A stretch of DNA of 64,000 bases from Haloarchaeobius amylolyticus (GTDB taxonomy: Archaea > Halobacteriota > Halobacteria > Halobacteriales > Natrialbaceae). Numbering within the stretch: the first letter of the stretch is position 1; each line of letters begins with the position of its first letter. The notes beneath the pieces were generated by a model. The model made no database searches, had not been told where the DNA came from, and was given only the letters and a program-made list of their open reading frames with translations. This document shows positions 1 to 8,757 of this stretch, piece after piece. Made by a program: the position numbers and the translations under genes. The DNA lies in NCBI RefSeq assembly GCF_026616195.1, contig NZ_JANHDH010000001.1, forward strand, positions 2,294,001-2,358,000. Reading direction: 5' to 3'.

Positions 1-1
1 C

Positions 2-397
2 GCCAAGGCGGTCGACGCCTACGACCACGCCCGGGTCGAGGCCGAGGACTTCCCCGACGTCGCGGTGCTGGCGGACGACCTGCTGCCGGAGGTGTTCGAG
101 AACCTGCTGACGAACGCGGTCCAGCACAACGACAGGGAGACCCCGGTCGTCGAGGTGCGGACCGAGGTGACCGACGAGAGGGTCTCCGTGGTGGTCAGCG
201 ACAACGGCCCCGGCATCGACGAGGAACTCCGGGACGCCGTCTTCGAGAAGGGACGCAAGGGCTTCGACAGCCCGGGGACCGGCTTCGGGCTCTACCTCGT
301 CCGCGAGATCGTCGACTCCTACGGCGGGCGGGTCGACGCCGAGAACGGCCCCGACGGCGGCGCGGTGTTCACCGTCCACCTGCCGCGGGTGGACTGA
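2..397 (+). CDS. Sensor histidine kinase, C-terminal ATPase part (partial)
   Basis: The open frame enters from the left edge and gives the last 131 residues of a histidine kinase. Visible ATP-binding motifs are the N box (NLLTNAVQHND), the G1 box (DNGPGID) and the G2 box (GTGFGLYLV), in the order expected for a HATPase_c domain that phosphorylates its own or a partner histidine. The sensor and dimerisation/H-box regions lie outside the window, so the signal cannot be inferred. Many haloarchaeal kinases of this kind also carry PAS or GAF domains. The stop is TGA at 395-397, and a G-rich repeat tract follows. Confidence 0.9.
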   Translation, partial: AKAVDAYDHARVEAEDFPDVAVLADDLLPEVFENLLTNAVQHNDRETPVVEVRTEVTDERVSVVVSDNGPGIDEELRDAVFEKGRKGFDSPGTGFGLYLVREIVDSYGGRVDAENGPDGGAVFTVHLPRVD

Positions 398-470
398 CGG
401 CTCGGGTAGGGTCACACGAGGCCGGCCCGGCGCTGCCGCTCCGGGGCCGTGGTGTCACACAGGAAGATGA

Positions 471-541
471 TGGTGGAAGTGGGGAAGGGGGGTTCCCCGG
501 TGGTGGAAGTGGTTTCCCAGTGGTGGGAGTGGGGAAGGGGG
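471..541. repeat. G-rich imperfect direct repeats
   Basis: Three imperfect copies of a GGTGGaAGTGG-type unit, two of them followed by GGGGAAGGGG, fill the gap between the kinase stop and the 3' end of the convergent secreted-protein gene. Four or more G runs of three or longer occur on the plus strand, so a G-quadruplex is possible. Nothing coding is seen here. Confidence 0.5.
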
Positions 542-567
542 CGTGTGGTTGGTGTGGGAGACGGGTT

Positions 568-1203
568 CTACCAGTCGAAGGGCAGGAACCCGAGGTCGGC
601 GACGAGGCGCTTGTCCGGGCCGTTCCCGTTACCGTTGTTGCCCTTCTCCTCGTCGTCGTCACCGTCGTCGTTGCCGGGCGCGTCACTCGGCGGGCCGCCG
701 GAGCTGTTGTTGCCGCCGGCCTTGCCGGGCTTGTCCTCGGGCGGCCCCTGCGTGCTGTTGTCGGACTTGCCGGGGGCGTCGGTCGGCGGACCCGCGTGGT
801 CCGGCGCGTTACCCGGGTTGTGCGTCAGGACCCAGTTGGCGATGAGGCGGCCGGGCGCCTCGACGGAGGAGTTGTTGGTGACCTCCTGGACGTAGTCCGT
901 GAGCTGACGCGAGAACTCGTTCATCGCGTCCTCGGAGCTCTGGTTGGTGGTGTTGGTGGTGTTCGTCGTGTTGTCACCGTCGGTCGTGTTCGTGACGTTG
1001 TCGCCGTCGGTGGTGTTGTTCGTGGCGTCCGTCGTGTTGTCGTCGGTCGTGTTGTTGTCAGCGACCAGGTCGCTGAGCGAGGCCGACGGACTGCTCGTCT
1101 GCACGGTCGTCTGTGGCGAGGCTGCCGCGGCTGCCGGGGCGACCGCCGCTGCGACCAGCAGCAGCGCGCCGAACACCGCGAGTGTCGTCTTTGAGCGCAT
1201 CAT
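568..1203 (-). CDS. Secreted low-complexity Asn/Asp/Thr-rich protein
   Basis: This is a 211-residue protein with a Sec-type signal peptide: a short basic start, a hydrophobic stretch and an Ala-rich cleavage region within about the first 28 residues. The mature part is rich in Asn, Asp and Thr with many N-x-T/S sites (DNTT, TNTT repeats), which are potential N-glycosylation sites in haloarchaea. The second half is rich in Gly, Pro and Asp, and the chain ends in FLPFDW. No catalytic domain is recognisable. ATG at 1203 was preferred because GTG at 1206 sits directly before it; ATG at 1200 is also possible. A TATA-like element on the minus strand at 1231-1238 lies about 30 bp upstream. Function unknown. 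Confidence 0.7.
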   Translation of the reverse strand: MMRSKTTLAVFGALLLVAAAVAPAAAAASPQTTVQTSSPSASLSDLVADNNTTDDNTTDATNNTTDGDNVTNTTDGDNTTNTTNTTNQSSEDAMNEFSRQLTDYVQEVTNNSSVEAPGRLIANWVLTHNPGNAPDHAGPPTDAPGKSDNSTQGPPEDKPGKAGGNNSSGGPPSDAPGNDDGDDDEEKGNNGNGNGPDKRLVADLGFLPFDW

Positions 1204-1227
1204 CACGACTCACCATCTGCACAGACA

Positions 1228-1240
1228 TTGCATAAACCCG
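1228..1240 (-). promoter_or_regulatory. TATA-like element of the secreted-protein gene
   Basis: Read on the minus strand this is GGGTTTATGC, about 30 bp before the start at 1203. The spacing suggests a transcript with almost no 5' leader. Confidence 0.45.
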
Positions 1241-1383
1241 TACTGACGTTCAGCCTCGTTCACTCGGTTCACCGGCCTCGAACGACCCGGCTGGAATCGT
1301 TCATTCAGTTCAAAAACGATGCTCGCGGTTCGTTTCGGAATGGGAACCCAGGATACCAACCGTGCCGAGGATGTCATTCGTCC

Positions 1384-1393
1384 TAGTATTTAT
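1384..1393 (+). promoter_or_regulatory. TATA-like element of the pilin-like gene
   Basis: TAGTATTTAT lies about 26-30 bp before ATG 1419. It supports that ATG over the upstream ATGs of the same frame (1362, 1371), which lie upstream of or overlap the region where transcription would begin. Confidence 0.5.
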
Positions 1394-1418
1394 CCATCCT
1401 CGCCCCCTGTCTCGACCC

Positions 1419-2420
1419 ATGTTCGGGGAACGGGGGGCCACCTCACCGGTCGGGTTGCTCCTGATGGCGGCGCTCGCGGTGGTGATGGTCGGCGCGGCCG
1501 GGGTCGTCGTGTTCGACGCGGTCCCGGGGGTGCTGGCGGACCCGCCGGAGGCGTCGGTCGACGCGACCGTGGCGGCCAACGGCGCGAACGCCCAGACGCT
1601 GGTCGTCACCCACCGTGGCGGCGACGCGCTCCCCGTCGAGGAGTTCGTGGTCTTCGTCGACGACGGCGGGACCGTCTCGGAGACGCCCCTCTCGGCGTTC
1701 CTGCGTCGGTCGGCAGACAACGACGGGAAACTGCGTGCTGGCGAGGCTTTCGGCACGACGAACCTGCTGTCCAGTTCGCAGGTGACGGTCCGGGTGGTCC
1801 ACGAGCCGTCGAACACGGTCGTCGCGGAGGCGCGGCCGCCGGTTCCCGATTCCTCGCCGCAGGTCACCGACTTCGACCAGCAGGCACCGACGCAGACCTA
1901 CGCCGGGAGCCAGAACGGCGACGGCGAGACGACGGCCACCGACGGCGGCGCGACCGTCACGATGCGGGGCAACCAGTGGCGGTACATCGACCACTCCTAC
2001 AACGTCACGTCGGACACGGTCCTCGCGTTCGAGTTCGACAGCACCGCGGAGGGCGACATCCACGGTATCGGGCTGGCGGACGACAAGGACAATCAGGACG
2101 CGAGCCGGGTGGTACAGGTGTTCGGCGTCCAGAACTGGGGCGAGAACGTCAGCCAGTTCTCTGGTGCGGCGTACTACGAACTCGGTGACGGCTGGGTCCG
2201 GTACGAGGTGCCCATCGGGCAACTGTACACCGGCAACACCGACTACCTCGTGTTCGTCACGGACTGTGACCCGAACGGCCCGTCCCACCCGGCGAACAAG
2301 TGCCCCGCCCAGAATGCCGACGGTGAACCGACCGCCGTCTCCCGGTTCCGCAACGTCCGGGTGTACGAGAACACGAGCTCGCCGGCGATTCGCCCGGTCG
2401 CGGCCGGAATCGCGGCCTAA
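1419..2420 (+). CDS. Type IV pilin-like surface protein
   Basis: The 333-residue protein starts [12 protein letters not shown] and continues into a hydrophobic helix of about 20 residues. This is the pattern of haloarchaeal type IV pilin-like proteins, in which a prepilin peptidase cuts before the helix and the helix packs in a filament core or anchors the protein. After the helix comes a roughly 300-residue extracellular part with several Asn-x-Ser/Thr sites and two late cysteines ([14 protein letters not shown]). It is much longer than ordinary pilins of 130-200 residues, so a minor pilin or adhesive tip protein is as likely as a major pilin. The stop overlaps the stop of the convergent deaminase gene by three bases. 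Confidence 0.6.
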   Translation: MFGERGATSPVGLLLMAALAVVMVGAAGVVVFDAVPGVLADPPEASVDATVAANGANAQTLVVTHRGGDALPVEEFVVFVDDGGTVSETPLSAFLRRSADNDGKLRAGEAFGTTNLLSSSQVTVRVVHEPSNTVVAEARPPVPDSSPQVTDFDQQAPTQTYAGSQNGDGETTATDGGATVTMRGNQWRYIDHSYNVTSDTVLAFEFDSTAEGDIHGIGLADDKDNQDASRVVQVFGVQNWGENVSQFSGAAYYELGDGWVRYEVPIGQLYTGNTDYLVFVTDCDPNGPSHPANKCPAQNADGEPTAVSRFRNVRVYENTSSPAIRPVAAGIAA

Positions 2421-3703
2421 TCGGCGCGCTCGGCCAGCGCCGCCGCGTGTTCTCTCGCGTCTGTCTTCACGCGTTCCTCGTCCAGCGTCAGGACCTCGCG
2501 GTCCCGCATGAGGACCTGCCCGTCGCACATCGTGTGCCGGACGTCGGAGCCCGCGGCGGCGTAGACGAGGTGGCTCACGAGGTCGTGGGCGGGCGTGAGG
2601 TGGGGTGCGTCGAGGTCGAGGACGACGAGGTCGGCGGCTGCGCCGGGCTCGATGCGTCCGCCGGGGAGGCCCGCGGCCGCGGCACTGCCCTCGGTGGCCA
2701 TCCGGACGACGGCCTCGGCGGGGACCGCGCTGGCGTCGTCGGCCGCGAGCTTGCCGAGCATGGCCGCGTCGCGCATCTCGTCGAACATCGAGAGGTCGTT
2801 GTTCGAGGCCGCGCCGTCGGTGCCGAGGCCGACGGTGACGCCGGCATCGAGCAGCTCCTGGACCGGGGCCATCCCGGAGGCGAGCTTCATGTTCGAGGCC
2901 GGGCAGTGGACGACCGCGGCACCGGTCTCGGCCAGCAGGTCGTGCTCGGTCGCGTCGGTGTGGACGCCGTGGGCGAGGAAGTCCCCGGGTTCGAGCAGGC
3001 CGTGTTCGCGGGCGTATTCGAGGGGGCGCATCCCGTGTTCCGCCACGATGGGCGAGACCTCGTCGGCGGTCTCGTTCGCGTGGATGTGGACCGGGACGCC
3101 GGCCTCGCGGGCCTGTGGCACGTACTCCTCGAGGAACTCGGTGGCGACGGTCGTCAGCGAGTGCGGCATGAAGGCGGTCCGGACGCGGCCGTCGGCGGCG
3201 CCGTCGAACTCCTTCGCGACCCGGATGCTCTCGGCCGCGTCGTCGTGGGCGGTGTCGGCCTCCTTGGCGACGGTGACGACGCCGTGGCCGACGCGGGCAC
3301 GCAGGCCGGCTTCCTCGACCGCGTCGACGATCTCGGGGACGTGGAAGTACATGTCCGCGAACGCCGTCGTGCCGGTCTTGATCATCTCCAGCATGCCGAG
3401 TTCCGCGCCGATGCGGACGTCCTCGGGGGTGAGCGCCGCCTCGGCCGGCCAGATGTCCTCCTGGAGCCAGGCGTCGAGCTCCTTGTCGTCGGCGTAGCCC
3501 CGCAGCAGGGTCATCGCGACGTGGGTGTGGGCGTTCACGAGGCCCGGGACGACGAGGCCGCCCGCGGCGTCGAGTTCGTCGTCGCCGGCGAGGTCGTCGC
3601 CGAGTTCCAGAATCTCGCCGGCCGCTGTGTCGACCAGCACGTCCGTCGCTCGAATCGTCAGGTCGGGCAGGAGTACCTGTCCGCCGCTGATGACGCGTTC
3701 CAT
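2417..3703 (-). CDS. Amidohydrolase, MTA/SAH or 5'-deoxyadenosine deaminase type
   Basis: This 428-residue protein is an amidohydrolase-superfamily deaminase. Metal ligands are visible in [13 protein letters not shown] near residue 60, in HIHANET and in HGVHTD, with the late Asp in [18 protein letters not shown]. That last motif and the length fit the MtaD/DadD group, which deaminates adenine nucleosides such as S-adenosylhomocysteine, 5'-methylthioadenosine and 5'-deoxyadenosine to the inosine forms. The exact substrate cannot be read from sequence. The start MERVISGG at 3703 matches the family's usual beginning; an in-frame ATG at 3730 would add nine residues. The gene is divergent from the SpoIIM-family gene with a 73-bp shared promoter region. 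Confidence 0.8.
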   Translation of the reverse strand: MERVISGGQVLLPDLTIRATDVLVDTAAGEILELGDDLAGDDELDAAGGLVVPGLVNAHTHVAMTLLRGYADDKELDAWLQEDIWPAEAALTPEDVRIGAELGMLEMIKTGTTAFADMYFHVPEIVDAVEEAGLRARVGHGVVTVAKEADTAHDDAAESIRVAKEFDGAADGRVRTAFMPHSLTTVATEFLEEYVPQAREAGVPVHIHANETADEVSPIVAEHGMRPLEYAREHGLLEPGDFLAHGVHTDATEHDLLAETGAAVVHCPASNMKLASGMAPVQELLDAGVTVGLGTDGAASNNDLSMFDEMRDAAMLGKLAADDASAVPAEAVVRMATEGSAAAAGLPGGRIEPGAAADLVVLDLDAPHLTPAHDLVSHLVYAAAGSDVRHTMCDGQVLMRDREVLTLDEERVKTDAREHAAALAERAD

Positions 3704-3776
3704 GTCCCGCGCTTTCGCCCCCGCGGCCATGACTCCATCGGGACGGTTTTTCTGGCAGGCGGTCGAAGGGTCGGGT

Positions 3777-4475
3777 ATGTCCGCCAGCGACCCTGCCGAC
3801 GCCGCCGACGCTGCCGACGCCACGGCCCCCACCAGCGAGGCCGACGCGGCGTCCTCGCCCGCCCGGGACGGCCCTCCAGACTGGACGACCGACGCCCTCC
3901 GGCTCGCGTGGCGGGAGCACCGGCCCTACGTCGGGTTCTCCGTCGCGCTGTTCTGTCTCGGCATCCTCGCCGGAATCGCCATCTACCAGGCCGACATCGA
4001 CCTGTTCGCGGCGATGGGGCTGGAGTCCTTCGGCGACCTCCTCCCCGAGGACCCGACCGCGACGTTCGTCTTCCTGAACAACACGCGGGTGTTCTTCATC
4101 TTCATCTTCGGGGCGCTCACCGGCGGCCTGCTCACGCTCGTCGGGCTGCTGTTCAACGGCGTCATCGTCGGCTACGTCGCCTCCCTGGCGGCCGCACAGG
4201 CCGGCATCGGCTTCGTCCTGCTCGCGCTCGCGCCCCACGGAATCCTCGAACTGCCGGCGCTGTTCGTCGCCAGCGCGGTCGGCTTCCGGGTCATCGGCGT
4301 CGTCGTGAACTACGTGCTGGACCGCCGCGACGAGCTGTGGACCCGTGCCGAGGTGAAGCGGACGCTGTTGCTCGTGCTCGTCGCGTGGGTCGCGCTGGGA
4401 GTCGCCGCCGTCGTCGAGATGCACGTGACGACGTGGCTGCTGGAGCAGGTGTTCGGCGGCGCCGGCGCGGCGTGA
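3777..4475 (+). CDS. SpoIIM-family (DUF95) integral membrane protein
   Basis: The 232-residue protein has an acidic, Ala/Asp-rich cytoplasmic N-terminus of about 45 residues and then five or six membrane helices. The segment [20 protein letters not shown] and the later [11 protein letters not shown] and [12 protein letters not shown] motifs are typical of the SpoIIM/DUF95 family, which occurs widely in archaea without sporulation. In archaea the role is undefined; links to membrane remodelling or to membrane-protein complexes have been proposed. ATG 3777 was chosen because the upstream part of the frame runs antisense through the divergent deaminase gene. It is followed after 59 bp by hisG. 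Confidence 0.75.
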   Translation: MSASDPADAADAADATAPTSEADAASSPARDGPPDWTTDALRLAWREHRPYVGFSVALFCLGILAGIAIYQADIDLFAAMGLESFGDLLPEDPTATFVFLNNTRVFFIFIFGALTGGLLTLVGLLFNGVIVGYVASLAAAQAGIGFVLLALAPHGILELPALFVASAVGFRVIGVVVNYVLDRRDELWTRAEVKRTLLLVLVAWVALGVAAVVEMHVTTWLLEQVFGGAGAA

Positions 4476-4534
4476 ACCGGCAAGTCGCGGGCAGAGGGAA
4501 AGGCAATTCCCCCCTGCCCGCGAAACCCCGGCAA

Positions 4535-5383
4535 ATGCGAATCGCGGTGCCTAACAAGGGCCGACTGCACGACCCGACCATCGACCTGCTGGAACGTGCG
4601 GGCCTGCACGTCGTCGACGGGGCCGACCGGAAACTGTACGCCGACACCGTCGACCCGGACGTGTCGCTCCTGTTCGCCCGCGCCGCGGACATCCCCGAGT
4701 ACGTCGCCGACGGGGCGGCGGACCTCGGCATCACGGGCTTCGACCAGGTCTCTGAGGCCGGCGTCGAGGTCGAGGACCTGCTCGACCTCGGCTTCGGGCA
4801 GTGCCGGCTCGTACTGGCCGCGCCGGAGGAGGACGACACCATCGAGACTCCCTACGACCTCGAGGGGCGGACCGTCGCGACCGAGTTCCCCCGCATCACG
4901 GAGAACTACTTCGAGGAGCGCAACATCCCGGTCGACATCGCCGAGGTGACCGGCGCGACCGAACTCACGCCCCACGTCGACATGGCCGACGCCATCGTCG
5001 ACATCACCAGCACGGGCACGACCCTGCGGATGAACCGGCTGGGCATCATCGACGAGGTCCTCAAGTCGTCGGTCCGACTGTTCGCCCGCCCCGACGTCGT
5101 GGGCGAGGAGAAGGTCGACCAGATCCGGATGGCACTGAACTCCGTGCTGACGGCCGACGGGAAGCGCTACCTGATGATGAACGCCCCCGAGGACAGGCTC
5201 GACCGCATCCGCGAGGTCATCCCCGGGATGGGCGGTCCGACCGTCATGGACATCGCGGGCACCGACAAGGTGGCGGTCCACGCTGTCGTCGACGAGCGCG
5301 ACATCTTCGAGACCATCAACAGGGTCAAACAGGAGGGTGCGAGCGACGTGCTCGTCACCGAGATAGAGCGCCTCGTCGAGTAA
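4535..5383 (+). CDS. hisG: ATP phosphoribosyltransferase HisG, long form
   Basis: This 282-residue enzyme catalyses the first step of histidine biosynthesis, joining ATP and PRPP to give phosphoribosyl-ATP in the cytoplasm. The start [11 protein letters not shown] is the family signature. The periplasmic-binding-protein-like catalytic fold contains DLGITGFD and the PRPP-loop region [14 protein letters not shown]-terminal ACT-like regulatory domain of about 75 residues follows ([16 protein letters not shown] and onward), so this is the long, histidine-inhibited form that works without HisZ. No other his genes are nearby, as is common in haloarchaea where the pathway is scattered. Confidence 0.95.
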   Translation: MRIAVPNKGRLHDPTIDLLERAGLHVVDGADRKLYADTVDPDVSLLFARAADIPEYVADGAADLGITGFDQVSEAGVEVEDLLDLGFGQCRLVLAAPEEDDTIETPYDLEGRTVATEFPRITENYFEERNIPVDIAEVTGATELTPHVDMADAIVDITSTGTTLRMNRLGIIDEVLKSSVRLFARPDVVGEEKVDQIRMALNSVLTADGKRYLMMNAPEDRLDRIREVIPGMGGPTVMDIAGTDKVAVHAVVDERDIFETINRVKQEGASDVLVTEIERLVE

Positions 5384-5409
5384 CGCCGCCGTCTTCGTTC
5401 TCGACTCTG

Positions 5410-5733
5410 CTACCGGCCGACCTGCGAGAACAGCACCTGCGCCACGCCGATGGCGCCGACGACGACCGACTGCGTGACGAGGTTCTCGCTCGACGTGTCC
5501 TGCTGGAGGAAGAGCACGATGGCGGCGACGATTGGCGCGAACCAGACCGCCGCCAGCATCGGGTTCTCGAGCAACCGCGAGGCGACGACGATGGCGACGC
5601 CGAGGACGACCAGCGCGGCGAGCAGGCCGTCGCTGGGGTAGGTCCCCGTCGCGCCGACGGCGAAGATGACGACCGCGGCCAGCATGAACGAGAGGCCGCC
5701 GCGGGCGATACCGGTGCGCTGGGACTGTTCCAT
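5410..5733 (-). CDS. Small integral membrane protein, unknown function
   Basis: The 107-residue protein has a short polar N-terminus and about four hydrophobic segments (roughly residues 13-28, 36-52, 57-76 and 87-102). No motif identifies a function. It is convergent with hisG with a 26-bp gap and lies downstream of another small membrane-protein gene on the same strand, separated from it by a terminator-like hairpin. Confidence 0.6.
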   Translation of the reverse strand: MEQSQRTGIARGGLSFMLAAVVIFAVGATGTYPSDGLLAALVVLGVAIVVASRLLENPMLAAVWFAPIVAAIVLFLQQDTSSENLVTQSVVVGAIGVAQVLFSQVGR

Positions 5734-5757
5734 ACCCGGACTGCGGGGGTGAGGGAC

Positions 5758-5778
5758 AAAAACCCCGGTATGTCGGGG
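5758..5778 (-). terminator. Hairpin followed by T5, minus strand
   Basis: On the minus strand CCCCG, a six-base loop and CGGGG are followed directly by TTTTT. It lies just after the stop of the membrane-protein gene at 5809-6189 and before the start of the next minus-strand gene. The T tract is also the most A/T-rich spot before that gene (start 5733), so it could double as its TATA region. Confidence 0.5.
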
Positions 5779-5808
5779 TGGGGAGGTCGGGTCGCGCCTC
5801 GGTGACGC

Positions 5809-6189
5809 CTACGTCGGCGCGGTCGACAGCAGCGCCACCAGATTGTACAGCGTGAACCCGAGGATGACCGCGACGGTGTAGTGGATGACGGCGACGAAGG
5901 CGGTCTCGCGGCGGTCGAGGCCGTACACCCAGTGGATGGCGAAGGCGTCGAGCAGGAGCAGGACCGGGATGACGACCGCGGGGCCGCGGCGCTGGAGCAG
6001 GAGCGAGACGGCCGCGAGCAGCGGCCCGACGACGAACGCGGGTTTGACCGGGACGCTGCCGAGGACGTTCCGCGCGGCGATGTGCAGCGTCACCGCGTAG
6101 AAGAGGGCCGCCAGCAGGAACGTGCCGAGGAAGGCCACTGGCGAGCCGGTGGCTGGGTCGAGCTGCGCGAGAGCGAGCATACCGGCCAT
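5809..6189 (-). CDS. Small integral membrane protein, unknown function
   Basis: The 126-residue protein has about four hydrophobic segments with the motif SPVAFLGTFLLAALFYAVTLHIA near the N-terminus. I recall close relatives throughout haloarchaea as a family of unknown function, but cannot verify the family name here. It lies 25 bp downstream of the tbp stop on the same strand and could be co-transcribed with it. No catalytic residues are evident. Confidence 0.6.
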   Translation of the reverse strand: MAGMLALAQLDPATGSPVAFLGTFLLAALFYAVTLHIAARNVLGSVPVKPAFVVGPLLAAVSLLLQRRGPAVVIPVLLLLDAFAIHWVYGLDRRETAFVAVIHYTVAVILGFTLYNLVALLSTAPT

Positions 6190-6214
6190 TGGGAGGCCGG
6201 TGGCTTGTGCCCTG

Positions 6215-6775
6215 CTATTCCAGCAGGCCGAGGTCTTCCAGACGCGAGACGATCTTGTCGACCGCGTGCTCGGCGTCGACGGGCTTCTTGCCGCCGGTGA
6301 TGACGAGCTTGCCGGAGCCGAACAGGAGGGCGACGACCTTCGGCTCGTCGAGGCGGTAGACGAGGCCGGGGAACTGCTCGGGCTCGTACTCGATGTTCTC
6401 GAGGCCGAGGCCGATGGCGATGGCGTTCAGGTTGAGGTTACGACCGAGGTCCGCACTGGTGACGATGTTCTGGACGACGATCTCGGGGTCCTCGTTCACC
6501 TGGATGTTGAGCTCGCGGAGCTTGTCGAAGACGATGCGGAGGCTCTCGTGCACGTCGTCTGTGCTCTTGGCGCCGGTACAGACGATCTTCCCGGAACGGA
6601 AGATCAGCGCCGCAGACTTCGGGTCCTGCGTCCGGTAGACGAGGCCGGGGAACTGCTCCGGGTCGTAGTCCGCACCTTCGAGGTCCATGGCGACGCTCTG
6701 GAGGTCGAGTTCCTGGCCGATGCCAGTCGACGCGACCACGTTTTCGATATTGATGGTCTCCTTGGGGTCGGTCAT
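6215..6775 (-). CDS. tbp: TATA-box-binding protein TBP
   Basis: This 186-residue general transcription factor binds the TATA element and recruits TFB and RNA polymerase. The two-fold saddle repeat is clear: residues about 8-95 and 98-184 each contain an NIV(V/T)S...LDL or NLN segment, then QFPGLVYR and a GSGK(I/L)V block. The protein is acidic, as expected for a high-salt cytoplasm. Haloarchaea often have several TBPs; this one has the standard length and an intact pair of repeats, so it may be the housekeeping copy, although that is an inference. The start at 6775 is preceded by an unusually A/T-rich promoter region. Confidence 0.97.
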   Translation of the reverse strand: MTDPKETINIENVVASTGIGQELDLQSVAMDLEGADYDPEQFPGLVYRTQDPKSAALIFRSGKIVCTGAKSTDDVHESLRIVFDKLRELNIQVNEDPEIVVQNIVTSADLGRNLNLNAIAIGLGLENIEYEPEQFPGLVYRLDEPKVVALLFGSGKLVITGGKKPVDAEHAVDKIVSRLEDLGLLE

Positions 6776-6780
6776 ATATC

Positions 6781-6811
6781 GTCTTAAAAGTCGTATTTAA
6801 GGTTTATAAAG
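6781..6811 (-). promoter_or_regulatory. tbp promoter with stacked TATA-like elements
   Basis: Three A/T-rich elements lie within 30 bp (TTATAAACC, TTAAATACG and CTTTTAAG on the minus strand). The distal one is about 31 bp from the tbp ATG and fits best; the others could allow TBP-sensitive start selection. No operator-like inverted repeat was seen. Confidence 0.5.
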
Positions 6812-7060
6812 GTTGGTGCCGTGTGCGCGTATCACCCGAAACCGACGGACGTGACGGGGTTCGCCGGGGACAGAACCCTCGAATGTTGCCGGTATAAGGC
6901 TGACTTGAATCCTTTCGCCGGGGTGACTGACAGGTCGCACGGGGGAGATGACGCGTGCTGGAGCGCGCGCGAGCCGACCCCCACGGACACGGCACCGGGG
7001 TCCTCGCCCGTACCGGCCCGCATCACAATCGTATTCAATCCCAGCCGAGTACCAGCACGC

Positions 7061-8119
7061 GTGTACCTGCTGGAACTCGGCGGCGAGGACGACGCCTTCG
7101 CCGCCCGCGAGGCCGGAAACGCCGCCACCGGCGTCGAACGCATCGGGGTCGGGCTCGCGACCGCCGGGAGCGTCGCGCCCGACCGGGTGCGAGGGCTCGC
7201 CTACACGCACCGCGCGAGCCGGCTCGTCGGCCGGACCGACGCCGCCATCGACAGCGCGGTCGCCCTGCTCGAGGCGGCCGGTATCGACCGCGAGGGAAGC
7301 GTCGCGGTGCGGGCGCGGGACGTCCGCGGCGCCACCGGCATCTCGACCAGCGACGCCGAGCGCGCGCTCGGCCAGGTCCTCGTCGACCGCGGCTTCACGG
7401 TCGACCTCGACGACCCCGACCACGAGCTCCGGGCCGTCTTCGCGCCGCTCGAAGAGCCCGACGAGGACGGGGGAGACGGCGACGACGAGACCGACCCGAC
7501 AGCCGGCGAGGGCGGCGTCTGCGCACTGGGCTGGCTCGCCGTCGAGTCGACCCGCGACTTCGGCGACCGCATGCCGACCGACAAACCGTTCTTCCAGCCC
7601 GGGAGCATGGACCCCCTCCTGGCACGTGCCGTCGTCAACATCGCCGGGGCCGCCCCCGGCCAGCGCCTGCTCGACCCGATGTGTGGCACCGGCGGCGTCC
7701 TCGTCGAGGCCGGGCTCGTCGGCGCTGACGTGGTCGGCACCGACGCCCAGGCGAAGATGGTCGCGGGTGCGACGGAGAACCTCTCGCACTTCCTCGATTC
7801 GGCTGACCACGCCATCGAGGACCCCGGCGACTGGCACGTCTGCCGGGGCGACGCGACCCGCCTCCCCCTGCGCGACGACGCGATAGACGCGGTCGTCTTC
7901 GACGCGCCCTACGGCCGCCAGTCGAAGATCGAGACCCACGCACTGGACGACCTCGTCGCCGGCGCGCTCGCCGAGGCCCGCCGGGTGGCCGACCGCTGTG
8001 TCGTCGTCGCGGACCGCTCCTGGGTCGAGCAGGCCCGCGCGGCGGGCTGGGCGGTCGAGGACACCTTCGAGCGCCGGGTCCACCGGTCGCTGACCCGGTA
8101 CGTCGTCGTGCTCGAGTAG
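7061..8119 (+). CDS. tRNA (guanine-N2) methyltransferase, THUMP-domain Trm-G10 type
   Basis: The 352-residue protein has an N-terminal THUMP-like tRNA-binding region and a C-terminal Rossmann methyltransferase. Motif I is DPMCGTGGVLVEAGL near residue 206. The catalytic motif IV reads FDAPYG near residue 280 in place of the usual DPPYG. Such enzymes dimethylate G10 of tRNA in archaea. An acidic insert (EEPDEDGGDGDDETD) sits between the domains. GTG at 7061 was chosen because VYLLELGGEDDAFAAREA is the natural beginning of the family; the frame upstream is not protein-like. The hotdog thioesterase gene converges on it with a 2-bp gap. Confidence 0.8.
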   Translation: MYLLELGGEDDAFAAREAGNAATGVERIGVGLATAGSVAPDRVRGLAYTHRASRLVGRTDAAIDSAVALLEAAGIDREGSVAVRARDVRGATGISTSDAERALGQVLVDRGFTVDLDDPDHELRAVFAPLEEPDEDGGDGDDETDPTAGEGGVCALGWLAVESTRDFGDRMPTDKPFFQPGSMDPLLARAVVNIAGAAPGQRLLDPMCGTGGVLVEAGLVGADVVGTDAQAKMVAGATENLSHFLDSADHAIEDPGDWHVCRGDATRLPLRDDAIDAVVFDAPYGRQSKIETHALDDLVAGALAEARRVADRCVVVADRSWVEQARAAGWAVEDTFERRVHRSLTRYVVVLE

Positions 8120-8121
8120 GG

Positions 8122-8565
8122 CTACTCGCTCGACTGGTTCGCCAGCGCCTGCTCGCGCAGCTCCTCCTCGCCGTCACCCTCGACCGTCAGCTCCGGGACG
8201 CGGGTCGGCTTCCCGTCCTCGCCCAGTGCCACGAAGGTGAAACAGGCACTCGTCGTCTGCTCGCGCTCGCCCGTCCGTGGGTTCTCGCGGAACGCCCGGA
8301 GGAACACCTTGACGCTGGTCCGGCCCGCCTCGAAGACGTAGGACTCGATGAGTGCGGTGTCGCCCACCGGGATGGGGCGCTCGAAGGAGAACTCGTCGAC
8401 GGCGGCGGTCACACACGAGTTGCCCGCGAACCGCATCGCCGACATCGCGCCGACCTCGTCCATCCACTTCATCAGGTTCCCGCCGTGGACCGCCCCGTAG
8501 TTGTTCGCGTGGTTCGGCTGGACGCGCTGGCGGTTCGAGATGTACGTCTCCGAGAGCGACGGCAT
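8122..8565 (-). CDS. Hotdog-fold acyl-CoA thioesterase
   Basis: The 147-residue protein is a single hotdog domain of the YciA/BFIT-like acyl-CoA thioesterase group. The N-terminal NHANNYGAVHGGNLMKWMDEVGAM segment contains the HGG and Asp-containing helix typical of this group, and FTFVALGEDGKPTRVPEL is the usual end. It likely hydrolyses acyl-CoA in the cytoplasm; chain length cannot be predicted. The start MPSLSETYI at 8565 was preferred over an upstream ATG at 8592, which adds a Pro/Arg-rich extension not expected in the family. Confidence 0.85.
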   Translation of the reverse strand: MPSLSETYISNRQRVQPNHANNYGAVHGGNLMKWMDEVGAMSAMRFAGNSCVTAAVDEFSFERPIPVGDTALIESYVFEAGRTSVKVFLRAFRENPRTGEREQTTSACFTFVALGEDGKPTRVPELTVEGDGEEELREQALANQSSE

Positions 8566-8607
8566 ACCTCCCCGTTCGCGCGGTAGCGGCAAGAGTCCTC
8601 GCCAGGG

Positions 8608-8721
8608 TTCAAATACCGGGCCGGCACAATCCCGGCGTGACCTGAGCGTCGGCGTCGCGTGGGCGAGGCGGGTGTGCGGCCACCCCGCGACGGTTCGAGT
8701 CCGGCCGCCTGTTCGCCACGC
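8608..8721 (+). other. Promoter-like site followed by structured non-coding DNA
   Basis: TTCAAATACC at 8608-8617 has the form of a haloarchaeal TATA element, but no ORF begins at the expected start near 8637. Downstream, GCGTGG-g-CGA (8657-8666) pairs with TCGCCACGC (8713-8721), a nine-pair stem with one bulge. It encloses a second GC-rich repeat (GCGGCC/GGCCGC) and a T-arm-like GGTTCGAGTCC. The span is too short and the D and anticodon arms are missing, so this is not a standard tRNA. A small RNA or tRNA-derived remnant is possible. Confidence 0.3.
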
Positions 8722-8757
8722 TATCGAGCGACTGCGTTCTCCACAGAAGACGCCGAT

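Noticed and set aside
2447-3780. Long plus-strand ORFs over the deaminase gene
   Set aside because: High GC in third codon positions keeps antisense frames open. The minus strand frame has all amidohydrolase motifs.
8657-8721. A tRNA gene, suggested by GGTTCGAGTCC and flanking complementary ends
   Set aside because: The enclosed span is about 65 bases, the D and anticodon arms cannot be formed, and the T stem has a mismatch. It is listed only as a structured element.
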